Shown here piece by piece: positions 44,913 through 56,799 of a DNA stretch of 64,000 nt. The position numbers and the translations under genes are program-made. The notes below the pieces were generated by a model. It was given only the letters and a program-made list of their open reading frames with translations, did no database searches and was not told the origin of the DNA. The number at the start of each line of letters is the position of its first letter. The first letter of the stretch is position 1. The DNA comes from Semisulcospira habei (Eukaryota; Mollusca; Gastropoda; Semisulcospiridae): assembly GCA_036245525.1 (NCBI GenBank), contig BTPG01000008.1, positions 30,156,231 to 30,220,230 of the forward strand, written 5' to 3'.

Positions 44913-45014
44913 AAAACACTATGAGCACGATGTCAAGCTTACTCAGTTCCACATCGCCTTACAGTTCGTACGTCTAAAAACAAAACCTGTAAGGAAAGAT
45001 GGGGTCTCTCCATT

Positions 45015-45081
45015 AGCAAGAGGCACAGACTCTCATGAGCTCCTGCGAATGCAGGAGCTCATGTGAATCTATGCCTCTTGC
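45015..45081. repeat. Family A palindrome
   Basis: AGCAAGAGGCACAGACTCTC ... GAATCTATGCCTCTTGC, core GAGCTCCTGC/GCAGGAGCTC mirrored. Confidence 0.88.
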
Positions 45082-45130
45082 AGGTGGAAGGCTATGATCA
45101 CGACTGATTAGCTAAGCCAATCCTACGCAT

Positions 45131-45350
45131 ATATACTGATCAAGAAAAGAAACGCAAAAATTTCAAATGTTGTTTCCCATACTAAAACATCTTAGCTGTT
45201 AAGAGCGAACTTGTGTGACAGGCATCTGAGTACTGCCAACCAGTTAAAATCGGTCTGCATGGTGTGAAAGTTAACTCTTTACAGTTTAAGATGTTTTAGT
45301 ATGGAAAACAAGTTTTCAAATTTTCGCGTTTCTTTTGTTGATCAGTATAT
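45131..45350. mobile_element. Family I element (220 bp)
   Basis: TACTGATCAAGAAAAGAAAC left; TCGCGTTTCTTTTGTTGATC right; subterminal TACTAAAACATCTTA / TAAGATGTTTTAGTA; a unique centre includes CCAACCAGTTAAAATCGGTC. TA-flanked, so Tc1/mariner-like MITE is the best guess. No transposase. Confidence 0.85.
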
Positions 45351-45535
45351 ATCCGTCTTTCACCGCCCAAGTCTTTGGCGGTTGGGCGATGTTAATATAT
45401 TCGCTTCTGGCTGGACAGAGGTCATTATGTAACCGTGGAGTGCGGACCGTCCAGTACGTGGTAACTGCGTCTGTCAAGTGCCGGATTACGCATCTTGTGA
45501 CGTATAGGATCCATCTAGAGCCATTTCTCAAGAGA

Positions 45536-45643
45536 CTGGGAACCACCTGGAGTAGAATCGAAGGAGAAGCACAGGACAGGAGTTGCTGGAGGTCTCTCGT
45601 CGACGGCCTATACCCGGGTAGGGGTGACAGGCGTAAGTAAGTA
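45536..45643 (+). pseudogene. Possible C-terminal fragment of a non-LTR retrotransposon reverse transcriptase
   Basis: The frame ending at 45640 gives KRLGTTWSRIEGEAQDRSCW then RSLVDGLYPGRGDRRK and a stop. This looks like the extreme C-terminus of many LINE ORF2 proteins, where a TW...A.DR..WR..V..L motif precedes the stop. Upstream in frame I see no catalytic RT motif, so at most a 5'-truncated remnant is present. I judge this by pattern alone. Confidence 0.45.
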
Positions 45644-45763
45644 GAGCCATTTCCTTTCAGCGCCAGCAGCGGCAGATAAAACGACAATTGAGTGATGTAA
45701 GAGCACGACCCTGATGAAATGGACCGCTGAACGGCAGTGGCATGCTTGATTAAATGAACCCTC

Positions 45764-45815
45764 TGACTCCCAGAACTAAATGATTTGCATTCTATGGAGT
45801 GGGAGTCACTTAGTT
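45764..45815. repeat. Family O hairpin
   Basis: GACTCCCAGAACTAAATGAT / GTGGGAGTCACTTAGTT; abuts a B element at TTAA 45814. Confidence 0.65.
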
Positions 45816-46000
45816 AACTCATTTAACCCCAACACATCACAGCAAGCAAGATATGAATCGAACATGATAGTTAAAGGGTGGTGCCAGAATAGCCAGGCGC
45901 CCACAGGCCACCGACGCCCCTGAACTATCATGCATGGTCGACCTGTCTCCTGGATTGTAAAGCAGTCTTCAGAGGACAACTCCAAACTTAAGTGAGTTCG
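45814..46000. repeat. Family B element, degraded
   Basis: TTAACTCATTTAACCCC left; GTTAAAGGGTGGTGCCAGAA; damaged right arm; GTCTTCAGAGGACAACTCCA. Confidence 0.7.
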
Positions 46001-46105
46001 ACTTTAGGGCATAAAGGCTCAAATGGCTAACTTGGCAGTGCAGTGTGATGAAGATTACGTAAGGCCTTAATAAAGAATTAGCTCAAAGGTAGTGTCAAAG
46101 GTAGT

Positions 46106-46173
46106 GACCTCAAAGGTAGTGCTTGATAACTTGGCACCTCGGTGCCAAGTTATCAAGCACTACCTTTGAGGTC
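46106..46173. repeat. Family B variant, 68-bp perfect palindrome
   Basis: Two 33-bp arms, GACCTCAAAGGTAGTGCTTG onwards, with no mismatch and a 2-nt TC loop. Preceded by two partial copies of CTCAAAGGTAGTG. Confidence 0.93.
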
Positions 46174-46440
46174 AACAAAGTCTCACGTGACCACACACGA
46201 GAGATAATTGTAGAAACGTGAGTCATTCAACTGTGAAATAAACAGGGGGCAGTAAACAGGACCTTGTGAGAGTGATTACTGTACTGTTGAATACTACTAC
46301 ATGTCTGCTTTTATTGCCATTACAGTACAGATCCGGTATGCTTGGGCGGCTGTGAACGTCGCTGAACACCTCCTGTAGCTGCCATAAGTTGACATGACTG
46401 TAATGACTGATGAGACACCATCATTAGCATGTCGGCGGTG

Positions 46441-46496
46441 TTAACTCATTCGAGATGTGCCGCGTATCCGGACGCGGCACATCTCGAATGAGTTTT
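46441..46496. mobile_element. Family D element
   Basis: TTAACTCATTCGAGATGTGC ... GCGTATCCGGACGCGG ... CACATCTCGAATGAGTT. Arms differ from 29875 (AGATGT for CGGCCA) on both sides. Confidence 0.9.
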
Positions 46497-47021
46497 AAAA
46501 AAAAGGCAATGTCCTTTGCGACAGAAAAGGCCAGTAAAACTGTCCTTCATGATAGCATAATCCTTGGACTACTTTACAATAACTATCCTGTCAACTCAAA
46601 TTAAAATATAATAAACTCAAACTAATAGTATGACTAATACAATTATCATGTTGATAACATTCTACTATTTGTATTAACATTTTGAAATGATTGTCTACAG
46701 TTCATGCAGTAACAACCAAGACGAACAATTAAGCAGTCTATGATTATCATTAATGTGGTGGCTGTTTGCTTGCACGTGAGGACCTTGGGAAGGAAGAATT
46801 ATCTTTTAACGGGTATCATTAATGTAGTGCCTTGCAAACCACTAAATCCATAAGTACTAAAGTAGCTCATTGAGCATACTGTAGATATGCAGTTTAAAAA
46901 AAAAGACGATTATTTTGTATTGACAGACACAACAGAAGTCTGTAGATCGCAGGTGACCTTTTCGTTTAAAGATACAGCAATGACCTTTTTGTTGAAGGTA
47001 AGACAATACCCGAAAATGGAA

Positions 47022-47196
47022 TTAACCCTTTTAGCCCCACGGGTGCATCTCCCAAATTTTGGAAGTGTTACTTAACGACTATGTACCAGTTGCCTGAGGT
47101 GGATTGACCATGATAATTCAAGTGTAGTACCAGATTCGCTTGGTGCATGTAGGCAATCAATCTCCTGCTGTAGGATGTTGGGGCTAAAAGGGTTAA
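47022..47196. mobile_element. Family B element lacking its right hairpin arm, TTAA at both ends (175 bp)
   Basis: TTAACCCTTTTAGCCCC and GGGGCTAAAAGGGTTAA ends intact; AATTCAAGTGTAGTACCAGA left arm only. Confidence 0.9.
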
Positions 47197-47258
47197 ACCT
47201 CATGTGCATGCAGCCAACCGTACTGTTTATAATACCGGTGGCTGCGAGTACCAGGTGG

Positions 47259-47483
47259 TTAACCCATATCATACTGAGGCTAAAAGCTTCAAATTTGTAC
47301 GCTGCCATATATGCAAGCTACCTTATAGTACTTACAGATACGGATATAGACCAATGGCTTTAGTTCAAGGGTGGTGCCAGAATAGCTTGGCGCCTAGAGA
47401 CGCCAAGCTATTCTGGCACTACCCTTGAACTATTTTAATCAAACTTATTCACACACTGGTGTATTCCGAATGATAAGGGTTAA
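47259..47483. mobile_element. Family B2 element, complete, TTAA at both ends (225 bp)
   Basis: Left TTAACCCATATCATACTGAG, right CCGAATGATAAGGGTTAA, so the ends are imperfect inverted repeats. Centre GTTCAAGGGTGGTGCCAGAA with GCTTGGCGCCTAGAGACGCC. Confidence 0.92.
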
Positions 47484-47803
47484 TGTATTTAAAGCCTTAC
47501 AGTATTTCCCAGGAAATGTTAATACACACCGGTACAGCTGTATCAAATTCATAGAGGCAAAGTTCAGCAGTTGTATCAAATTCCACGGATAAAGTTCAGC
47601 CGCGCATCATGCAGAATGATGACAACCAGCAATACACGGGAATAAAAGCGCGTAACATGGCTTCAGTATTACGGTAAGAGCGAAGCTGCCCGCATAATCT
47701 GTTACCGTAAACATCCTGGAAGGCTGTGGCGTGGAAGTGGACCGCTTACAACAACAGAGCTCAGTGGCCATGTTAAGCAGTGAAAGAGCCTCTTTGTACA
47801 ATA

Positions 47804-48262
47804 GGTCACGGTATACATTTAAATTGGGAAGTTCAGGCAGTAAGAGGTCCCGTGTTTTTAAAAATAATTTTTGCCTTGTTTGAAAATTTGCAGTTGGGCT
47901 GAATGTGGGAATTTGCTGGAAATTTGTGGTTAGCTGAGAGGAGACATGTTTGGTGCTTTGATTCATACCATCCTGAGCTTATCCAGTGGACATTTGTGGG
48001 CCTATGTTGAGTTGCCTTTGGCGTAGTGATTTGAGGGGCACGCTGATTTCAGCTGTGCTTGGGTGTGGGGTTGGTAAGGAACCAGTTTCATAGCCAAGAA
48101 ATGAGACGGGTCATGTGCTGGTTTTTTTGGTATTTTATGCATGGCAAATGTGCAGTTGGTGGGCGGTAGTGCTTTTTAGGGAATTGAACAATTAGGGGAT
48201 GACTGGGATTGACTAAGGCTAAGAGACTGGACAGTACGGAAACACCACTGTGGTCCGTGGCC
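47804..48262. repeat. Terminal direct repeat, copy 1
   Basis: GGTCACGGTATACATTTAAA ... GTGGTCCGTGGCC. Confidence 0.93.
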
Positions 48263-48687
48263 TGTCAGGTGCACCACATGCCATATGTGACATAGACCGG
48301 AAACTGGTTTAGTGTAACCAGATCAATGAGTTTGGATGGTTGCAGTTGGAAAAGTAAAAAAATCATGAAAAATTTGAAATTTTGCCAAAAAAATCGCTGT
48401 GCATGCAGTTTTATAGGCGTTTTGGCATGTTTTGCATGGCAACACCCTGTTTACCTGCACTGTGAGCTAGGTTTAGTGTGTTTGCTCATTTATTTTTTGT
48501 CTTACAGGTAGTCATGAGTCTTTCCTTCGACCATGAGCTGTGACCTTTGACCTTGACCTTGAAAGGGGTGGGGTTTGGGGTGTTCAGTTTTGATAAATGC
48601 GTAAAAAAAAATTCACTCTTTCAGTTTTTGAAGTTGTGTGGGGTGGGTGTAGGGTGGGGTGGGTAGGGGTTTGGGTTGGAGGCCGGG

Positions 48688-48722
48688 AGGGGGGGGGGGA
48701 GGGGAGGGGGGGGGGGGGTTGG
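48688..48722 (+). repeat. G-rich tract inside the LTR-like element
   Basis: GGGGGGGGGAGGGGAGGGGG and following G runs. Confidence 0.9.
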
Positions 48723-49898
48723 GGGCTTAAGGTCAAAGGTTAAGATAAAAACTACAATGAAACAGTGTTAGCATGTGCATTTCATCAGACAGCTGACCTC
48801 AGAGTGAAATAAGCGGCCAAAATAATGTGACCTGCAGAAGTGTTATTTTGCATGGTACTGCTACACTGGTTGCATCTGAGGTGTCATTCTGCTGTAATTG
48901 TCATGAGGGATGTCTCTGGTGTCTATTCTAAGCCAAACACAAGCACTTGTACACTGAGTAAAGCTCATTTGAGTGCATTGTTATGGGACCAGCAGTTGCA
49001 GGCACCAGTACAGGGTTTTACAGGAGTGTTGACAAGTTTGGCACACACATGCCTACTACATCTGCAAGATGAGCTGAGGTGTTTTGAGACTCTGACAAGT
49101 GTGTTTTATATAAAAATGAACTGTACATAACCATTTTTCTATGCTACCTCCTAAATCAGCAGTCCAGACACTAATTAGTGTATGCGGCGTGTCCCGCATA
49201 GCATAGTTTTGGTTGTTTTGTGTAGTCTTTTTCCTGTGGGATAGCTCAATAGACTTAATGTTTAAATTGCAGAGCTGTTTCATGACCCCTTTTGCCTAGG
49301 GAAAGATTGCCAGCAGCACATAGGGCATGGCAGCTGGTTACAGGCCTCTTCCAGCACGTTGTCACCAGACAACAGGGTCAATGAGGATGCCTGGGTGTTG
49401 TCTTTTGGGCTGCCCTAAGATACACAAGGAAATGGCCTTGGGTCTGAAAGCTCATTTTTCATCAGTGTCAGTGTCATGGTAACTGTTTTAAGTTGTCCAG
49501 CCCACCAGAAGTCAGTTTGACTGTATTGCATGCGTGTGTAAACTTGGAAAAACAGAAAAAGTAGGGGGGTAGGCAATGGAAAAATATGAAAAAAACCACT
49601 TTCATGTGCCTGTGTCTCAAATGCAACATTTCTGAAGATCAGATATATTACTTGATGTACATGCCAATTTTGGAGGCATTCTGACCATATCTAGGCTGTT
49701 TTTCATGGCATCAGATATGCATGATCCAACACGTCAGCAGCGTTGTGAACGCCACATCAAGGCACTTCACATAATGGGCCATAACTTAAAGATGCAGCAA
49801 CGTTCAAGGGTGTCACTTTGGATTTGACTTAGCTATTGTCTAAGGGTTGCACTGATAGCAGATTGAATGGTGTTCAGGTGGGACAAGTGTCTCTGACA

Positions 49899-50357
49899 GG
49901 TCACGGTATACATTTAAATTGGGAAGTTCAGGCAGTAAGAGGTCCCGTGTTTTTAAAAATAATTTTTGCCTTGTTTGAAAATTTGCAGTTGGGCTGAATG
50001 TGGGAATTTGCTGGAAATTTGTGGTTAGCTGAGAGGAGACATGTTTGGTGCTTTGATTCATACCATCCTGAGCTTATCCAGTGGACATTTGTGGGCCTAT
50101 GTTGAGTTGCCTTTGGCGTAGTGATTTGAGGGGCACGCTGATTTCAGCTGTGCTTGGGTGTGGGGTTGGTAAGGAACCAGTTTCATAGCCAAGAAATGAG
50201 ACGGGTCATGTGCTGGTTTTTTTGGTATTTTATGCATGGCAAATGTGCAGCTGGTGGGCGGTAGTGCTTTTTAGGGAATTGAACAATTAGGGGATGACTG
50301 GGATTGACTAAGGCTAAGAGACTGGACAGTACGGAAACACCACTGTGGTCCGTGGCC
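49899..50357. repeat. Terminal direct repeat, copy 2
   Basis: Same length and orientation as copy 1. Confidence 0.93.
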
Positions 50358-50497
50358 AATAGTGCGGTAATACTGTAGGTGCCAGAGCGATAAGGACAAA
50401 ACAGAAACCAAAGCACGGTACAACGCAAATTCCGGTATACCTGTTGCATTTCTGCCATTTGTCTCCTTCCACGAAATCAATCTGTGGCCATGGGCAT

Positions 50498-50697
50498 TTA
50501 ACCCTTTTAGCCCCAAGGTCCCAGTTGTTATTTTGGAGGTGTTGCCTAACGACTCTTACCAGTTGCAGGGGATGGATTGACCATGATAATTCAAGGGTAG
50601 TGCCAGTTAGCTTGGCGCCAAGCTAATCTGGCACTACCATTGAATTATCACGGTCAAGCCATCTCCTGCTGTACGGATCCGGGGTTAAAAGGGTTAA
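50498..50697. mobile_element. Family B element, TTAA at both ends (200 bp)
   Basis: TTAACCCTTTTAGCCCCAAG left, GGGGTTAAAAGGGTTAA right. The hairpin lost its loop and an AGAT on the left arm. Confidence 0.93.
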
Positions 50698-50802
50698 TGA
50701 GGTCGACAGAAGTATTATAGAGCTAAATGTGGAAACTCCAACAAAGGTTCTGGTGACCCATGACGATCTGTGGCGCTATCATTCGATGCAGGCTTGTCAC
50801 TG

Positions 50803-51016
50803 TTAACCCATTTAGTCCCAAAGTCACATTTCCATAATTTTGGTGGGGTCGCTAAACGATTATGTACCAGTTGCAGGATATGGATGGACCATGATAATTT
50901 AAGGGTAGTGCCAGATTAGCCTGGCGCCTGAAGGCGCCAAGCTAATCTGGCACTGCCCTTGAATTATCATGGTCCATTCATCTCCTGCTGTAGGGCGTTG
51001 GGACTTAATGGGTTAG
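50803..51016. mobile_element. Family B element, nearly complete
   Basis: TTAACCCATTTAGTCCCAAA left, GGGACTTAATGGGTTAG right. Ends are a third variant mirrored on both sides (CATTTAGTCCC/GGGACTTAATG). Confidence 0.9.
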
Positions 51017-51282
51017 TAGCCAATCCTACAAATAAGCAATACTGGAGAAACTCCAAATAGTGCCACACTCCCTGGAGTGTAAACAAAATTTCTCATCTCT
51101 CGATTGTTTTCTGCTTGTTTTCTGTGGTTATGCTTGGCTTGCTAACGCACAGAGGAAAGGTTCTGGATCAGTGATCATCGTTATTTTCGTACGTACGTCC
51201 ACAATGACCCGAATACAATCCACGGCTACATCAATTGCAGCTTCATGGGTAGGATCAATGGTCATTCCTAGTACTCCACTGG

Positions 51283-51398
<116 letters not shown>

Positions 51399-51493
51399 AA
51401 TTAATGACACTTTATTGAAATGAAACTTTATTTTCCAAGGATAAAAGAAAGGTGCGCAGACCTATTTTATTGTTGTCAGAGAGAGAGAGAGCA

Positions 51494-51583
51494 GAAGACA
51501 CTCGGGCCGACGTTTGGCCGGCGAGGGCCCGCGCACTGCCGTGCGTGGGCCTACGGCGACCGACGTCGACCCGAGGGTCTTTT
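51494..51583. repeat. Family G palindrome
   Basis: AGACACTCGGGCCGACGTTT ... GCGCACTGCCGTGCGTGGGC ... CGACGTCGACCCGAGGGTCT. Confidence 0.85.
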
Positions 51584-52169
51584 GGTAAATGGGAACTGCA
51601 AACTGGACACACAGAGGTTTCGTTTCAGCAGACTACATAAAGCTTTCTAGATATGAAGATAGAGAAGAACAAAAAGCAGCAGTAGAGTGCACTGTACACT
51701 GCGTCCACCTGCGTCGAGCTGGCAATAGCTAGCTCCCGCTGCAATGATCATACAATCCACCAATTCATACGCACACACGTTTCAAATGTATTAATGGCAC
51801 AGGTGACAATGTCGTCAGCCAAAGGCATCGAGGGCCCTACGGCACACGCACTGCGTGTGTGTATGCAGACGGTCGCCGGCTGAGAAACTAAAATAGTGCA
51901 TTTTCATTGGTCAGTTGTTACCGCGTATGTGGGAGCCCAGCAAGAGGCTAAAAATAACCGTGCCTAAGAGGTCTAACCTTGGGCCATAGCAAAGTTTTAT
52001 GCTACGCCACCCCATGCAACACAAAACTTTCGCGCACTAAGAATTGCTTTACTAAGCACGGAAAGCGCTAAGGCAGAGAACTTAAGGCTCACTATTTAAG
52101 ATCGCTACATGCAATCCACCCTTGGTCAATTACCATTAGCACGTCTGACACGCGCCATAAAACAAAATA

Positions 52170-52267
52170 TGCGCAAAAGGCCATCGGGCCGACGTCGGCC
52201 GCCATTGGCCCGCGCACGGCCTTGCGCGGGCCAACGGCGGCTGACGTCGGCCCGATGATCTTTTACG
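52170..52267. repeat. Family G palindrome
   Basis: GCGCAAAAGGCCATCGGGCC ... GCGCACGGCCTTGCGCGGGC ... GACGTCGGCCCGATGATCTT. Confidence 0.9.
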
Positions 52268-52380
52268 GAAGTTGGGATGGCGGTAAATACTAACTTGAGT
52301 ACCACGAACAGCTGATGCCATTGCCAACGTTCAAGACTAATGGATGTCTATTAGAGCTCATCGCGAACCATCTACTGACG

Positions 52381-52475
52381 TTAACCCTTTGGCTGTCGGT
52401 AGCGCTTTAGTTGTCGCGATGATTCCTGTCGGAAATCTTCGCGATAAAAAGCGCTACAGACAGCCAAAGGGTTTA
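52381..52475. repeat. Family C palindrome
   Basis: TTAACCCTTTGGCTGTCGGT ... AGCGCTACAGACAGCCAAAG. Left TTAA; right GGGTTTA. Confidence 0.9.
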
Positions 52476-52962
52476 TATGTCCTACTAGCAGCACGTACAA
52501 GGACCGACTAATTTCTAATACACTGGATAAAAGTAGTCGATATACGATTGCTCTGTTGCAGTGTTTCTGGGGTTGAACGGATTTTCATCGTGCCGGAAAG
52601 AAAAAACAAAACAAAACAAAAAACCAACAACAACAACGGTGAAGCGGTGAAGTATTGTGAACAGCGTGATGGTGAGCATCCCCTCTTTCTCCCAACTGAA
52701 ACCACTAAATGTTAACCCCATGCAAGACAAACTATGAACAGTTACGTAAGAAAGACAGGTGGGCAAAAATCGTAACATAAGCTGACTATCAAAGACCTTT
52801 CCAGGCAAACGGTGTACGTGCCCATGCACGTGTGTGCTGCGGGATCTCACCAGCTGGGACGCGTTGCACAGCAATGCTGATAAAACAAGGCTTGTTTTGA
52901 TCTCATTCATGCAACCCGATGGCTTCCTTCTTCAGCGGTGATTAGACGTAAACTTAACCTGC

Positions 52963-53028
52963 AAGATGCACAAACTCTGATGCGCCCCTGCTGCTGCAGG
53001 GGCACATGAGAGTCTATGCATATTGCCG
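52963..53028. repeat. Family A palindrome, decayed
   Basis: GCAAGATGCACAAACTCTGA ... ATGAGAGTCTATGCATATTG. Confidence 0.7.
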
Positions 53029-53429
53029 ATGGATGGCGCTAGTTGGTGCAAAAAGGTTAGTTACACTAGAATGGAGATGCTTGGCATGTCTGCAATTTGT
53101 TGTGCATCGTCTGCCTCGTGTTTATTATCACATTCCTCACTTGACATAAAACAGAAATTCAACGCTGTAGACATTTTTCAACTGGAACAACCCTTTCTTG
53201 CAATTGCATTTACATTGTTCCCGCAGAGATTCGGAATAAAAACAAAATATGGTAAGTGCTGATTGTCTTTCTGTCTTTCTTTCTGTAATAATTTCGTCCC
53301 TTTGTTCTTTCTTTCTCTCTTCAAATTGCCCCTCATGAGACTGGCTTGTGTTTGCCAGCCTTAGCGTCAAATAGTATCTAATCTCAATAACTACAAATAA
53401 GCATAGAAGGCCCCGTCACTGTTGCTTGA

Positions 53430-53555
53430 GATGTTTATTTCAAATGATGTATACCTCCTGCAGTTGCACGGTGGTGTTTAACTCATTCGCCGCATCCGGA
53501 TGCGGCTGGCCGCCAATGAGTTAATCTTTCTCGGCAGTGAAGGGATTTAACTAAT
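53430..53555. repeat. Family A right half with a family D insertion
   Basis: TATACCTCCTGCAGTTGCAC, GGTGGTGTTTAA, [D], TCTTTCTCGGCAGTGAAGGG. Removing D and one TTAA rejoins the A right end. Confidence 0.8.
53478..53524. mobile_element. Family D element, TTAA at both ends (47 bp), nested in A
   Basis: TTAACTCATTCGCCGCATCC / GGATGCGGCTGGCC..CAATGAGTTAA. A few bases are missing from the left arm. Confidence 0.9.
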
Positions 53556-53677
53556 AAAATACATGTATTTAACACAATGTGTGGAATAAAAGGCAGGCAT
53601 CTCGGAGCATAGTCACAAGAACAGGTCTTTACGAAACAGGTTCTGATTGCAGACATCAGCAGACCAACAGTACTAAA

Positions 53678-53997
<320 letters not shown>

Positions 53998-54011
53998 TAT
54001 ATCACAAAACA

Positions 54012-54121
<110 letters not shown>

Positions 54122-54349
54122 TGCATTTAGTACTGTTGGCCTGCTGATGTCTGCATTCAGAACGGTTTCCTAACGCCCTGTTCTTGTGACTGTGCTCCGA
54201 GATGCCTGCCTTTTATTCCACACATTGTGCTAAATACATGCATATATATATAATCATTGTGAAGACCTCGTAAAACATTATTATGTACTCTAAGATATAC
54301 TTTATTGTCCACATAGGTAGAAAAAGCAGGAGTTCGGGTGAATTTGTGT

Positions 54350-54410
54350 TCAGGTCTGTGATTTTGGACCTTACGGCGATAGCCGGTAGGTCTAAAATCA
54401 GAGAACAGCT
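54350..54410. repeat. Family H hairpin
   Basis: GTCTGTGATTTTGGACCTTA / TAGGTCTAAAATCAGAGAAC. Confidence 0.8.
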
Positions 54411-54625
54411 CACTCTGCTCATCACCACAATCAAGCTAGGATTAACGCCTGAACCGGAGACGTACGGACGGAGACGCTATGGAAACCCTTTATTAGCTTC
54501 ACGGTTTGTATTTACGCTATCATAATTAGGCACAGATCACACATATTACCTGCAGACGCTCTGGCCAATTTAAAGGCGCACAGCAGAACTCTTATCGTCT
54601 TGAAGACTATATATTAGACTATGCC

Positions 54626-56216
54626 GAAGTATTAATACTCACAAACCAGATAGGTGAGGCTAGCGCTGGCAGAATTGTCAGTACTCAAACCAAGGGGAAT
54701 CACAGCGCTGGACAGACAACAGTTAGATCCCCTGCCCCCACCTATCAGGCACCCAATCGCCAGCCCACAGAGAAATACGCAGGTATAGAATAAGACAATC
54801 ATTTCCATTCCTAATAAGAATGGATCAGGTCTCTTATATAACCCATGTCTTTCTCCGGAACTTAGGAAGTAGGCAGGAGAAACATACATACACAAACATG
54901 AAGGTGCGCTACTATATGTGGTCGGGTAAATACCCTGATTTCCCACAGTAGATGCACAGAACATTACACAACAATGTAACGATACAAATTTTGCCTCGAG
55001 TTATACATGATACTCACAAACCAGATAGGTGAGGCTAGCGCTGGCAGAATTGTCAGTACTCAAACCAAGGGGAATCACAGCGCTGGACAGACAACAGTTA
55101 GATCCCCTGCCCCCGCCTATCAGGCACCCAATCGCCAGCCCACAGAGAAATACGCAGGTATAGAATAAGACAATCATTTCCATTCCTAATAAGAATGGAT
55201 CAGGTCTCTTATATAACCCATGTCTTTCTCCGGAACTTAGGAAGTAGGCAGGAGAAACATACATACACAAACATGAAGGTGCGCTACTATATGTGGTCGG
55301 GTAAATACCCTGATTTCCCACAGTAGATGCACAGAACATTACACAACAATGTAACGATACAAATTTTGCCTCGAGTTATACATGATACTCACAAACCAGA
55401 TAGGTGAGGCTAGCGCTGGCAGAATTGTCAGTACTCAAACCAAGGGGAATCACAGCGCTGGACAGACAACAGTTAGATCCCCTGCCCCCGCCTATCAGGC
55501 ACCCAATCGCCAGCCCACAGAGAAATACGCAGGTATAGAATAAGACAATCATTTCCATTCCTAATAAGAATGGATCAGGTCTCTTATATAACCCATGTCT
55601 TTCTCCGGAACTTAGGAAGTAGGCAGGAGAAACATACATACACAAACATGAAGGTGCGCTACTATATGTGGTCGGGTAAATACCCTGATTTCCCACAGTA
55701 GATGCACAGAACATTACACAACAATGTAACGATACAAATTTTGCCTCGAGTTATACATGATACTCACAAACCAGATAGGTGAGGCTAGCGCTGGCATAAT
55801 TGTCAGTACTCAAATATGGTTTGAGTACTGACAATTCTGCCAGCGCTAGCCTCACCTATCTGGTTTGTGAGTATCATGTATAACTCGAGGCAAAATTTGT
55901 ATCGTTACATTGTTGTGTAATGTTCTGTGCATCTACTGTGGGAAATCAGGGTATTTACCCGACCACATATAGTAGCGCACCTTCATGTTTGTGTATGTAT
56001 GTTTCTCCTGCCTACTTCCTAAGTTCCGGAGAAAGACATGGGTTATATAAGAGACCTGATCCATTCTTATTAGGAATGGAAATGATTGTCTTATTCTATA
56101 CCTGCGTATTTCTCTGTGGGCTGGCGATTGGGTGCCTGATAGGCGGGGGCAGGGGATCTAACTGTTGTCTGTCCAGCGCTGTGATTCCCCTTGGTTTGAG
56201 TACTGAAGTATTAATA
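54626..56216. mobile_element. Tandem-plus-inverted 375-bp unit array with 12-bp flanking duplication
   Basis: GAAGTATTAATA at 54626-54637 and 56205-56216 bounds the array. Units start (TACTCACAAACCAG) at 54636, 55011, 55386 and 55761, an exact 375-bp period. The fourth stops after about 54 bp and a full inverted unit follows (about 55818-56204). Copies are almost identical. Each full unit has a 110-112 residue open frame (next entry). Outer ends CTCACAAACCAG and (inverted) TACTCAAACCAAG are similar, suggesting loose terminal inverted repeats. I do not recognise the family. Confidence 0.85.
55001..55339 (-). CDS. Repeat-encoded 112-residue open frame with one membrane segment (doubtful gene)
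   Basis: Starts MFCASTVGNQGIYPTTYSSA, has a hydrophobic stretch MIVLFYTCVFLCGLAIGCLI at about residues 55-74, then GGGRGSNCC, and ends CEYHV. Same frame at 54632-54964 and 55376-55714 on this strand and at 55920-56255 on the plus strand. It has many Cys (about nine). The frame ends in TTTGTGAGTATC, where GTGAGT is a strong splice-donor match. Conservation between copies reflects recent duplication and is not evidence of coding. No homologue recognised. Confidence 0.3.
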   Translation of the reverse strand: MFCASTVGNQGIYPTTYSSAPSCLCMYVSPAYFLSSGERHGLYKRPDPFLLGMEMIVLFYTCVFLCGLAIGCLIGGGRGSNCCLSSAVIPLGLSTDNSASASLTYLVCEYHV

Positions 56217-56530
56217 GTTCTTCTGACAGGCACTCGAGGCCAACAATATTACTAGGTACGTGCAGTCATCCCTCTATTACCTCGAAAACCTTTAAACGTA
56301 TCGAAGTACCTGCAGAGACATAACCAACGGTCATCCGACGTTAATACGGGGTACCCTTCTTTACAAATTATAGAAAACCATGCACGGCCACGGCCGAACC
56401 AGCAGTCACTTAACTGATGAACAGTCTAGAATCATCGGCCAGTATAGGACGAACAGCGAAATATATCTCATTTATCTAAGTGACCACACCAGTGCATCCA
56501 ATACCTGAATTGGTCATGCGTGTCCATGCG

Positions 56531-56600
56531 TCACACTGGTTGTCTCCCTCGATTCGCCGCCGCGGATGCGGCAGCGAATCGAGGGAGACAACCAGTGTGA
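56531..56600. repeat. Family E palindrome, perfect or nearly so
   Basis: TCACACTGGTTGTCTCCCTC ... GCCGCCGCGGATGCGGCAGC ... GAGGGAGACAACCAGTGTGA. Confidence 0.93.
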
Positions 56601-56799
56601 GCCCTATGCATATCTGTGGCGCAGGCGCACACGGACACCCGCGACCAATATTTGTTCGCAATTATGTAAGTATACCTCTTTATCACCATTATCATCAACC
56701 TACCAACAATAAGGTAAAATCAATAAGCCATCTCGACATCCCTTGAGAGCACCATACAATGCCCATGAACATTACACACAAACTGCTTCGAAAGGAACC

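Larger units (their letters stand above)
47800..50361. mobile_element. LTR-like element, 459-bp terminal repeats, AATA target duplication
   Basis: Repeats at 47804-48262 and 49899-50357 are equal in length and differ at one visible base (GCAGTTGG vs GCAGCTGG). AATA lies at 47800-47803 and 50358-50361. The internal region (48263-49898, 1636 bp) has no recognisable gag, protease, RT or integrase frame. Its ends are TGTCAG and CTGACA. The repeat termini are GGTCACGG...CCGTGGCC rather than TG...CA, and I see no TGG-type primer site. A 55-residue peptide starting MNQSTKHVSS read from each repeat is repeat sequence, not a gene. Likely a recent non-autonomous LTR retroelement; another class using direct repeats is possible. 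Confidence 0.8.

Noticed and set aside
47607..47966. A 119-residue minus-strand frame with MNQSTKHVSS
   Set aside because: Its N-terminal part is inside the 459-bp LTR-like repeat and recurs in both other copies; the rest is unrelated flank.
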